Of a stretch of DNA of 64,000 bases, positions 44,514 through 52,560 are shown one piece after another. The position numbers and the translations under genes were made by a program. The stretch comes from Flavobacteriales bacterium. Lineage in GTDB: Bacteria > Bacteroidota > Bacteroidia > Flavobacteriales_F > PHOS-HE28. A model generated the notes under the pieces. It saw nothing but the letters and a program-made list of their open reading frames with translations. It did not search any database and was not told the DNA's origin. The stretch lies in assembly GCA_016699575.1 (NCBI GenBank), contig CP064979.1, forward strand, positions 310,001 through 374,000, given 5' to 3'. Numbering within the stretch: the first letter of the stretch is position 1; each line of letters opens with the position of its first letter.

Positions 44514-47500
44514 ATGATCGACCGCATCATCACATTCTCCGTCCGCAACAAGCTGATCACCGGCTTGATGCTCCTGGCTCTCATTGGCTGGGGTTCGTAT
44601 TCCGTCACGCAGTTGCCTATTGACGCGCTGCCCGATGTGACAAACAACCAGGTGCTGGTGAACACCATTGCCCCCAACCTCGCCACGCAGGAGGTGGAGC
44701 AGTTCATCACCTTCCCGCTGGAGCAGGCTTTCAAGAACCTGCCCGACGTGGTGGAACTGCGCAGCATTTCGCGCAGCGGCCTCAGCGTTGTCACCGTGGT
44801 GTTCAAGGATGAGGTGCCCGTGAATGTCGCGCGGCAGCTCATCGGCGAACGCATCACGCAGGTGCAGGATGCCATACCGCCCGGCTATGGCAGGCCGGAA
44901 CTCGCACCGCCAACTACTGGCACCGGCGAAATCTACCAGTACACGCTGGCGGTGGACAGCGCCCACAAGGACAAGTACGACCTGTTGGAACTACGCACCC
45001 TACAGGACTGGATCGTGCGCAAGCAATTGCTCGGCGTGCAAGGCGTGATCGACGTGAGCAGCTTCGGCGGCCTGCTGAAGCAGTACGAAGTGAGCGTTGA
45101 TGCGCGGCGATTGGCTGGTGCGGGCCTCACGCTCATCGACGTGTTCACCGCGTTGGAGAACAACAACGGCAACACCGGCGGCAGCTACATTGAGAAAGGG
45201 CCGAACATCTACTTCATCCGCGGCGAAGGCATCGTGACCTCCTTGAAGGACATGGAGAATATCGTGGTGAGCGCGCGCGGTGGAAGTCCGGTGCGCATCC
45301 GCGATGTGGCCGAAGTAAAGTTCGGTCATGCCGTGCGCTACGGCGCCATGACGCGCAATGGTGAGGGCGAAGCCGTGGGCGGCGTTGTGCTGATGCTGCG
45401 CGGCGCGAACGCCTTGGCCACTGTGAACGCGGTGAAGGCACGCATGGAAGATGTACAACGCAGCCTGCCTGAAGGCGTCCATGTGGATGCTTTCGTGGAC
45501 CGCACCAAGCTCGTGGGCAAGACCATCGGCACGGTGGAGGAGAACCTGATGCTCGGCGCGCTGATCGTGCTCGGCGTGTTGATCCTGATGCTGGGCAACT
45601 GGCGCGCGGGCCTGATCGTGGCCAGCGTGATCCCGCTCGCTTTGCTCTTCGCCATCGGCTGTATGGTGATCGCCGGGCAGAGCGCGAACCTGATGAGCAT
45701 GGGGGCGCTCGATTTCGGCCTCATCGTGGATGGCGCCGTGATCGTGGTCGAAGGTCTCATGTTCGCCCTCCACCAACGCTTCGCCGGTCAGCGCCTTTCA
45801 CACGCGCACATGGACGACGAGACCATTACCGGTGCGGGCAAGATCATGAAGAGCGCCGTGTTCGGCCAGGTGATCATCCTCATCGTGTACGTGCCCATTT
45901 TCGCATTGATCGGCATCGAGGGCAAGATGTTCCGCCCGATGGCCTACACCGTGAGCTTCGCTATCGTAGGTGCGCTGCTGCTCAGCCTCACCTATGTGCC
46001 TTGGGCCGCATCGCTCTTCCTCAGCCGCTACATACCGAAGAGCGAAAGCTGGAGCGAGCGCATGATCCATCGGGTGCAGAAATGGTATGCACCGAAACTG
46101 ACAGGGCTCCTGCGCCATCGGGCGCTGGTGCTGGGCAGTGCCCTTGTATTGCTGGTGGTATCGGTGCTGGTCTTCAACCGCCTTGGTGGTGAATTCATTC
46201 CCGAACTGGACGAGGGCGACTTCGCCACCAACGTCACCATACGCCAAGGAAGCAACCTCTCGGAAAGCATCCATGTTGGTGATGAACTTGCCAAGATCCT
46301 CCTGAAGGAATTCCCCGAAGTGACGGAGGTCGTGGGTAAGATCGGCGCGAGCGAGATCCCCACCGACCCCATGCCCATCGAAAGCCAGGACCTCATCATC
46401 GTGATGAAGAGCAAGGACGAATGGACCACAACCAAGGACCGCGAACACATGGCCGAACTGATGAATGAGAAGATGAGCGTGATCCCCGGCATGAACCTCA
46501 GCTTCGAGCAACCCATCCAGATGCGCTTCAACGAACTGATCGCGGGTGTGAAGAGCGACATCGCCGTGAAGATCTACGGCGACGACCTGGACCTCTTGTT
46601 CAAGAGCGGCAATGAAGTAGCCGCGCTGATCGGCACCGTGGAAGGCGCCACCGACATCAAGGTGGAACAAGTCGTGGGCATGCCGCAGCTCGTGGTGGAC
46701 TACGACAGGGAGCGCATCGCGCAATACGGCCTGAACATCGCCGACCTGAACCGCGTGCTGAACACCGCGCTCGCTGGTGGCAAGGCCGGTGTGGTGTACG
46801 AAGGTGAACGCCGTTTCGACCTGGTGGTGCGCATGGCCGACATGCGCGACGCCGATGCGGAGAAGGTCAAGAACATCCTGGTGCCGCTACCAAATGGCGC
46901 GCAGATGCCCTTGGGCCAACTTGCTGATATCGGCTTCCGCAGTGCACCCGCGCAAGTGAGCCGTGAAGGCGGTGCGCGTCGCATCGTGATCGAGACCAAC
47001 TCGCGCGGACGGGATATCCAGAGCGTGGCCATGGACATCAAAGCGGCTATCGAGTCCAAATTGGAATTGCCCACCGGCTACTACGTGGAATACGGCGGCA
47101 CCTTCAAGAACCTGCAGGAGGCCAGTGCGCGCCTCACGCTCACCGTCCCGCTCGCCCTTGCCTTGATCTTCGTGCTGCTCTTCTTCACCTTCGGTTCGTT
47201 CAAGGAAGCGCTTATCATCTTCAGCGCCGTCCCGATGGCAGCGGTCGGGGGTATTTTCGCGCTCTCGTTGCGCGGGCTGGACTTCAGCATCAGCGCGGGT
47301 GTTGGCTTCATCGCGCTCTTCGGTGTTGCGGTGCTCAACGGCATCGTGCTCATCAGCTACTTCAACCAGTTGCAGAAGGAAGGTATCGACCATGTGACCG
47401 ATCGCGTGGTGAAAGGCACGCTCGCCCGATTACGCCCCGTGCTGGCGACCGCCGCCGTGGCCTCGCTCGGCTTCCTTCCTATGGCCCTCAGCAACAGCGA

Positions 47501-48830
47501 AGGCAGCGAAGTGCAACGTCCTCTTGCCACAGTGGTGATCGGAGGCTTGGTCAGTTCCACCTTGCTCACGTTGGTGGTGTTGCCCGTCCTCTATCACCTG
47601 GTGTTCTCGCGCAGGCGGAAGAAGGACAGTGGTGGGAGCACACCGTTGGTCGTAGCATCCATCGGTCTGTTCCTGTTGATGGGAACGGTCGCACAAGCAC
47701 AGGCGCCGGTCCTATCGCTCGACAGTGCCGTGAGTCGCGCCGTGCGCACGCACCCCGCCATGACCGCTGCGGAGCTGAACGTGCAGCAACAGGATGCCTT
47801 GCGAAAGACGGCTTTCCAGTTGGATCCGATCACCGCCCAATACCAGCACGGGCAGATCAACAGCGGCTTCCGTGGCGACTACAACCTGCAAGCCACCACT
47901 GGCATTCCCTTTCCCACCACCATCGCGCAGCGCGCCAACTTCCTCAAGGAGAGCATGCGCTTGGCAGAAACGGAACAGGTGAGCACGCGCGCTATCGTGA
48001 AGGAGAGCGCGGGCGGTGCCTACCTTCAATGGGCCATGGGTGCCGAACAGGTGCGCATCCTGCAACGGCTCGATAGTTCATACGCCGTGCTCGCGGCCTT
48101 CGCGGCGCGCAAGTTCGATCTGGGCGAGACCGGTCGCTTGGAGAAAGTCTCAGCGCAAAGCAGCGCCGATGGTGTTCGTGTGCAATTGCGCCAAGCAGAG
48201 GGCAACATCACTGCATACGCCGCCGAAGTGGAACGCTGGACCGGTGCACTGGACGGTGCCCAACCCGAAACGACCGCGCTTACTTCCACTGCCCGCGCAC
48301 CGGATCCCGGCGGTGGTGTCGATCCTATTCTCGCTGCCGAACAACAACGCGCGTTGCTCGCTGAGCAGCAATGGAAACTGGAGCGCAGCCAATGGGCACC
48401 GACCTTGCAAGGCGGCGGCTTCTACCAGACGCTGGACGGCGCATCACCTTTCACCGGCTACTTGATCGGTGCGGCGATCCCTATTCCCGGATCGGGTCAA
48501 GGCGCGCGTACCAAGGCAGCGCGCTTGCGCAGCGAGATCGCCGTGCAACAGCTCGAAGACCTACGCCGCACCCGCGTGAGCGAAATGGCCCGCACACAAG
48601 CGCAACTCGCACAGCTGCGCGCCAGCCTCGCCTACTACGAAAGTACCGGCGCTTCCTTGGCCACCACCCTGCGTAGCGATGCCGAACGCGCGTACCGCGC
48701 TGGCGAGATCGGCTATATCGAATTCACCCAAGGCATCGAGCAGGCCTACCGCATCGATACCGAATACCTGCGCGTCCGCTTCGAGCTCGCGCTCACCGTC
48801 CTTCACCTCCGTGCCCTTCAGGGCCTCTAA
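44514..48830 (+). CDS. cusA: CusA/CzcA heavy-metal RND pump fused to TolC/CusC-like domain
   Basis: 1438 residues from the ATG at 44514 (MIDRIITFSVRNKLITGLML). Residues about 1-1030 are a heavy-metal RND permease, with the DFGLIVDGAVIVVEG motif and DEGDFATNVT in the porter domain. A linker precedes residues about 1065-1438, which form an outer-membrane efflux (TolC/CusC-like) domain. CusA-CusC fusions of this size are known from Bacteroidota. It pumps Cu/Ag or Co/Zn/Cd from the periplasm; the metal cannot be decided here. Followed 12 bp later by the CusB adaptor gene. Confidence 0.93.
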   Translation: MIDRIITFSVRNKLITGLMLLALIGWGSYSVTQLPIDALPDVTNNQVLVNTIAPNLATQEVEQFITFPLEQAFKNLPDVVELRSISRSGLSVVTVVFKDEVPVNVARQLIGERITQVQDAIPPGYGRPELAPPTTGTGEIYQYTLAVDSAHKDKYDLLELRTLQDWIVRKQLLGVQGVIDVSSFGGLLKQYEVSVDARRLAGAGLTLIDVFTALENNNGNTGGSYIEKGPNIYFIRGEGIVTSLKDMENIVVSARGGSPVRIRDVAEVKFGHAVRYGAMTRNGEGEAVGGVVLMLRGANALATVNAVKARMEDVQRSLPEGVHVDAFVDRTKLVGKTIGTVEENLMLGALIVLGVLILMLGNWRAGLIVASVIPLALLFAIGCMVIAGQSANLMSMGALDFGLIVDGAVIVVEGLMFALHQRFAGQRLSHAHMDDETITGAGKIMKSAVFGQVIILIVYVPIFALIGIEGKMFRPMAYTVSFAIVGALLLSLTYVPWAASLFLSRYIPKSESWSERMIHRVQKWYAPKLTGLLRHRALVLGSALVLLVVSVLVFNRLGGEFIPELDEGDFATNVTIRQGSNLSESIHVGDELAKILLKEFPEVTEVVGKIGASEIPTDPMPIESQDLIIVMKSKDEWTTTKDREHMAELMNEKMSVIPGMNLSFEQPIQMRFNELIAGVKSDIAVKIYGDDLDLLFKSGNEVAALIGTVEGATDIKVEQVVGMPQLVVDYDRERIAQYGLNIADLNRVLNTALAGGKAGVVYEGERRFDLVVRMADMRDADAEKVKNILVPLPNGAQMPLGQLADIGFRSAPAQVSREGGARRIVIETNSRGRDIQSVAMDIKAAIESKLELPTGYYVEYGGTFKNLQEASARLTLTVPLALALIFVLLFFTFGSFKEALIIFSAVPMAAVGGIFALSLRGLDFSISAGVGFIALFGVAVLNGIVLISYFNQLQKEGIDHVTDRVVKGTLARLRPVLATAAVASLGFLPMALSNSEGSEVQRPLATVVIGGLVSSTLLTLVVLPVLYHLVFSRRRKKDSGGSTPLVVASIGLFLLMGTVAQAQAPVLSLDSAVSRAVRTHPAMTAAELNVQQQDALRKTAFQLDPITAQYQHGQINSGFRGDYNLQATTGIPFPTTIAQRANFLKESMRLAETEQVSTRAIVKESAGGAYLQWAMGAEQVRILQRLDSSYAVLAAFAARKFDLGETGRLEKVSAQSSADGVRVQLRQAEGNITAYAAEVERWTGALDGAQPETTALTSTARAPDPGGGVDPILAAEQQRALLAEQQWKLERSQWAPTLQGGGFYQTLDGASPFTGYLIGAAIPIPGSGQGARTKAARLRSEIAVQQLEDLRRTRVSEMARTQAQLAQLRASLAYYESTGASLATTLRSDAERAYRAGEIGYIEFTQGIEQAYRIDTEYLRVRFELALTVLHLRALQGL

Positions 48831-48842
48831 GAACAGATCACA

Positions 48843-50036
48843 ATGAAACAGCATAGCATTTCCAAGCGCGCGATCCTGCGCACCCTTCCTTTCCTGGTAG
48901 CCATCGCATTGCTCACCGCCTGCGGTGGCGACGCCAAACCAGCCGTAGCCGCAGAAGAGAAGCATGAAGAGCACGGCGAGGAGCACGGACCCGAAGTGGC
49001 ACTCACCGCTGAGCAGATCAAGGCCGTAGGGCTCATCACAGGCACCATGGAGCAGCGCGGCCTGAAGACCTCGCTCAAAGCCAACGGCCGCCTCGTGCTC
49101 CCACCGGACAAGAGCGCGCAAGTGAGCGTGCTCATCGGCGGCATCGTACGCGACATCCCCGTGCAGGAAGGCCAGCGCGTGGAAAAGGGTCAGGTGCTCG
49201 CCACCTTGGAGAACATCGAGTTCCTGCAACTGCAACAAGATTATTTGGAGACCCAAGCGAACCTTATGGTGCTCACCGCCGACCTCAAGCGCCAGCAAGA
49301 CTTGCACACCGACCAGATCAACGCCACGAAGACTTTGGAACGCGCGCAAGCGGAACTCACCGGGGCGAAAGCACGTGTAGCCACCATGGCAGCGAAGCTC
49401 CGCATGTTCGGCACCGATCCCGCGCGACTTTCACCCGAGGCCATCAGTTCCACCTACGCATTGCGTGCGCCTATCAGTGGCAACCTCACCCACATCGCCA
49501 TCACCCTAGGCCAGTTCGCCGAACCGAACAAGCCCTTGTTCGATGTGGTGGACAATCGCGGCCTGCACATCGACCTCAATGTGTTCGAGCAGGATCTCGC
49601 GCGGGTGCAAGTGGGCCAGAAGGTCGTCTTCGGCCACGCGGGCGAACCCGTGGGCCAGCATACCGCCACCATCTTCGGCATGAACAAGGCCTTCGAGAGC
49701 GATCAGCAAGCCATCATCGTTCACGCCAAACTGGACGATACCTCCGAGGAGTTGTTGCCCGGAATGTTCATCGAAGCCCTCATCATGACCGACAGCACGC
49801 AAGCCTGGAGCCTGCCCAGCGAGGCCGTGGTGAGCAACGGCGATGAGCACTACATCTTCGTGGAGGACGAACCGAATACCTTCAAGCAAGTCGCCGTGCG
49901 CATAGGAGCGAGCGAGTTGGGCTACACCGAAGTGGTGTTGCTGGCTGAACTACCGCCCGATGCCAAGGTGGCGATCAAGGGCGCGTACTATCTGCTCAGC
50001 GAGTTGACGAAGGGGAGCGGGGAGCATGACCATTGA
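48843..50036 (+). CDS. cusB: CusB/CzcB heavy-metal efflux adaptor
   Basis: 397 residues, lipoprotein signal (LLTACGGD), then a Glu/His-rich metal-binding stretch (EEKHEEHGEEHGPE, about 37-50). Lipoyl and coiled-coil hairpin (about 90-180; LEEQQDYLETQANLMVLTADLKRQQ-like) and beta-barrel domains follow. It ends in GEHDH. It bridges the pump and its fused outer-membrane domain. Operon with cusA; a GC-rich stem-loop follows its stop. Confidence 0.93.
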   Translation: MKQHSISKRAILRTLPFLVAIALLTACGGDAKPAVAAEEKHEEHGEEHGPEVALTAEQIKAVGLITGTMEQRGLKTSLKANGRLVLPPDKSAQVSVLIGGIVRDIPVQEGQRVEKGQVLATLENIEFLQLQQDYLETQANLMVLTADLKRQQDLHTDQINATKTLERAQAELTGAKARVATMAAKLRMFGTDPARLSPEAISSTYALRAPISGNLTHIAITLGQFAEPNKPLFDVVDNRGLHIDLNVFEQDLARVQVGQKVVFGHAGEPVGQHTATIFGMNKAFESDQQAIIVHAKLDDTSEELLPGMFIEALIMTDSTQAWSLPSEAVVSNGDEHYIFVEDEPNTFKQVAVRIGASELGYTEVVLLAELPPDAKVAIKGAYYLLSELTKGSGEHDH

Positions 50037-50048
50037 GAGAGCCGCACA

Positions 50049-50078
50049 CCGCCCGGCGGGTCTTGACCTGCCGGGCGG
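50049..50078. terminator. GC-rich stem-loop after cusB
   Basis: CCGCCCGGC (50049-50057) pairs with GCCGGGCGG (50070-50078), extended by a few more pairs, loop about 6 nt. No T tract follows, so it may attenuate rather than terminate. Confidence 0.5.
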
Positions 50079-50100
50079 CACATGCACCAACACGATCAAC

Positions 50101-50340
50101 ATGACCGCAACAGGTTACCACAAGGCAATGGCGCAGCGCATCAATGAGCTGTGGAGCAAGGGCGAAGAAGCGCGGATCAATGAGAACCTCGCTTCCATCT
50201 GCCGCGCGTTGGACGACTTCCGGCCCCGCATCAAAGCGAATTTTGAACACGGTGCTTTGCTCACCGGCGTGGAAGAATCACAACAACACGGTTCACCGAA
50301 ACCTCTAACAACACTCCAACTCAACACACCTTCATCATGA
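50101..50340 (+). CDS. small protein, paralogue of 52259-52510
   Basis: 79 residues from the ATG at 50101; an earlier in-frame start within the preceding stem-loop is less likely. The stretch WSKGEEARINENLASICR and the following PRIK...EHGA.LT are nearly identical to the 83-residue protein at 52259-52510. Its C-terminus differs and has lower-complexity Thr/Pro/Ser. The copy may be truncated or altered. Overlaps the next gene by 4 bp (ATGA). Confidence 0.65.
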   Translation: MTATGYHKAMAQRINELWSKGEEARINENLASICRALDDFRPRIKANFEHGALLTGVEESQQHGSPKPLTTLQLNTPSS

Positions 50341-50807
50341 ACAACCAATGTGCTCCTCGTCGTTCCACGAACGGCGGATCCCTGTCAATGGCCGTTCTTT
50401 CCATCTCGTTGTTGCTGGGCACCGCTTCCATGGCGCAGTCCCCGGCACAGCGGGCCCCGCACGGTGGTGCGTTGGTAAAGACCGAAGGCGGCTACTACAT
50501 CGAAATGCTGGCTGCCGGCGATGCGCTGCACTTCTACGTGTTCGATAAGGCGATGCAAGCGTTGCCGACGGAGGGCATCACCGGTAGCGTGGTTCTACAA
50601 TTCACCGATAGCACCAGCACGAACGCGGTGCTCGAAGCCCAGCCGAACGGCTACTATCGCATGGTGGTGATGAACTCCAGTGACTTCGTCGCGGTGGCCA
50701 ACTTCAAGGTGAAAGGATCGGTGCAGTCGGCACAGTTCCCATCCGGTCCGCGTACACGGCGCACGGGCTCGCATCAGCACAACCCTGATGGTAGCCATGT
50801 GCATTGA
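50337..50807 (+). CDS. periplasmic hypothetical protein of metal-efflux cluster
   Basis: 156 residues, signal region to about 35 (LLGTASMAQ). A beta-rich domain follows, with APHGGALVKTEGGYYIEML and the tail GSHQHNPDGSHVH, both His-containing and suited to bind metal. Same strand and coupled to the preceding small gene. Similar small proteins accompany CusAB genes in this phylum; function unknown. Confidence 0.7.
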   Translation: MNNQCAPRRSTNGGSLSMAVLSISLLLGTASMAQSPAQRAPHGGALVKTEGGYYIEMLAAGDALHFYVFDKAMQALPTEGITGSVVLQFTDSTSTNAVLEAQPNGYYRMVVMNSSDFVAVANFKVKGSVQSAQFPSGPRTRRTGSHQHNPDGSHVH

Positions 50808-50858
50808 TGGCGGAACCGATCAGGATGTTCTCATTTTCCTCCACTCAACTAGACTTCG

Positions 50859-51596
50859 ATGCACGCATCAACGGATGGATCCAACCGACCGCCGGATAGG
50901 AGATCGCACAAGGGAAGGGGCTTACTGCTCGTGCTACTTGTCGTGATCGCCTGTTCGATCCCGGAAGCTGCGCTGGCGCACGGCGTCTCCAAGTCCGACG
51001 CCTCGTTCCTCACTGGTAATCAGGGTTCGGCTTGGCTCGCGTTCCTCTACCTGGGTGCAAAGCACATGGTGACGGGCTATGATCACCTGCTCTTCCTCGT
51101 GGGTGTCATCTTCTTCCTCTACCGCCTGAAGGATGTGGCCATCTACGTGAGCCTCTTCACCGTCGGACACAGCATCACCTTGCTTGCGGGCGTGCTGGGC
51201 GGCATCCATGCCAACGCCTACATCGTCGATGCCATCATCGGGCTTTCCGTGGTGTACAAGGCTTTCGACAACATGGGCGGCTTCGAGCGCTTCCTCGGCG
51301 TTCAGCCCAACACGAAAGCGGCGGTGGCCATCTTCGGTTTGTTCCACGGCTTCGGGCTCGCTACGAAACTGCAGGAGATCAACCTGTCGCCTGAAGGGCT
51401 CGTGACGAACATGCTCAGCTTCAACATCGGCGTGGAGATCGGCCAGTTGTTGGCGCTCTCCGCCATCCTGATCGCGCTTACGGCATGCCGCCGTCACACG
51501 AGTTTCCTGCGGCATGCGTTCGTCACCAACACGCTGCTGATGATCGGCGGATTCCTCCTCATCGGTTACCAGCTCACCGGCTACTTCACGCAATAA
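50859..51596 (+). CDS. HupE/UreJ-family membrane protein
   Basis: 245 residues, several membrane segments. Conserved metal-like His sites: GAKHMVTGYDHLLFL (about 66-80), SLFTVGHSITL (about 102-112) and FGLFHGFGLAT (about 160-170). This matches the HupE_UreJ_2 family, thought to transport nickel or cobalt. The Ile-Pro-Glu-Ala-Ala-Leu-Ala segment before His-Gly is signal-like. In the efflux cluster it fits the export or uptake balance of Ni/Co. Confidence 0.9.
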   Translation: MHASTDGSNRPPDRRSHKGRGLLLVLLVVIACSIPEAALAHGVSKSDASFLTGNQGSAWLAFLYLGAKHMVTGYDHLLFLVGVIFFLYRLKDVAIYVSLFTVGHSITLLAGVLGGIHANAYIVDAIIGLSVVYKAFDNMGGFERFLGVQPNTKAAVAIFGLFHGFGLATKLQEINLSPEGLVTNMLSFNIGVEIGQLLALSAILIALTACRRHTSFLRHAFVTNTLLMIGGFLLIGYQLTGYFTQ

Positions 51597-51600
51597 TACC

Positions 51601-52248
51601 ATGAACGAACCCACACAAGCCCATCCCCTGCATCCGAGCAAGGGATCCATTCTCAAGGCCAGCGCCATCGCCCTCGTGGTGGCGCTCGTGATCCTGTTCA
51701 CAGCCGTACTTCCAGCGGAATACGGCATCGACCCCACCGGCGTGGGAACACGGCTCCACTTCACGCGGATGCACTCGGCGAAAGCGATGCAAGGAGGAAG
51801 CACGGACCCGCACCACCCGGAAACGCATGCCTACCAGCAGAAAACGGTGGTCCTCCGCTTCGAACCCGGCCAGGGATTCGAGTACAAATTCCGGATGGGG
51901 CCCGGCCAGGTGCTCGTGTATTCATGGAGCGCCACCGGCCCGGTGGAGTACGATTTCCACGGCGAGATCGAGGGCGACAAGTCAGGAGCGTTCACGAGCT
52001 ACGAAGCGAAAGTCGCAGAGTCCGCCAAGGGGTCCTTCACCGCCGCGTTCGATGGCGCGCACGGCTGGTACTGGTTCAACGCCACGGCCAACCCTGTGAC
52101 CATCACCCTGAACACCGCCGGGTACTACACGATCAAGGGCGTGATCGGCGCTCCGGAGGATGTGATCGTACGCGATGGACAAGAGCCCACGATACCCGCA
52201 GCGCCACAGCCGCACACGCATTCTCATGGGGAGGAGCACCAGCACTGA
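51601..52248 (+). CDS. membrane-anchored periplasmic protein with His-rich tail
   Basis: 215 residues. One N-terminal transmembrane segment (about 18-39), then a beta-rich periplasmic domain (EYKFRMGPGQVLVYSWSATGPVEYDFHGE) and a C-terminal PHTHSHGEEHQH metal-binding tail. It starts 4 bp after the HupE/UreJ gene. Such anchor proteins are regularly coupled to HupE/UreJ-like proteins in heavy-metal islands. Function unknown. Confidence 0.75.
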   Translation: MNEPTQAHPLHPSKGSILKASAIALVVALVILFTAVLPAEYGIDPTGVGTRLHFTRMHSAKAMQGGSTDPHHPETHAYQQKTVVLRFEPGQGFEYKFRMGPGQVLVYSWSATGPVEYDFHGEIEGDKSGAFTSYEAKVAESAKGSFTAAFDGAHGWYWFNATANPVTITLNTAGYYTIKGVIGAPEDVIVRDGQEPTIPAAPQPHTHSHGEEHQH

Positions 52249-52258
52249 GGCTTTGGTC

Positions 52259-52510
52259 ATGCCGAAACGCGATTTCCACCGTGCCATGAAGCAACTCATC
52301 AATCAGCTATGGTCCAAAGGCGAGGAAGCGCGCATCAATGAGAACCTCGCTTCCATTTGCCGCGAATTGGATCGCTTCATGCCCCGGATCAAGGAGAACG
52401 TTGAACATGGGGCTGCTCTCACCGATGAAGAGACCAAGCGCATCCAACAATTGAACGATGCCTACAATGCCAACATCGAGCGGTACAAGCGGTTGAAAGG
52501 GTTCAAGTAG
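52259..52510 (+). CDS. small helical protein, paralogue of 50101-50340
   Basis: 83 residues, entirely helical in prediction. Shares WSKGEEARINENLASICR and EHGAALT with the earlier paralogue; here the C-terminus is a coherent amphipathic helix (DEETKRIQQLNDAYNANIERY). It lies between the His-tailed anchor protein and the first P-type ATPase. No family recognised. Confidence 0.7.
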   Translation: MPKRDFHRAMKQLINQLWSKGEEARINENLASICRELDRFMPRIKENVEHGAALTDEETKRIQQLNDAYNANIERYKRLKGFK

Positions 52511-52560
52511 TCGCTTCGGTATCGCCAAGAGCATAGCTCGAATAACGTTTCCCAATTCCA

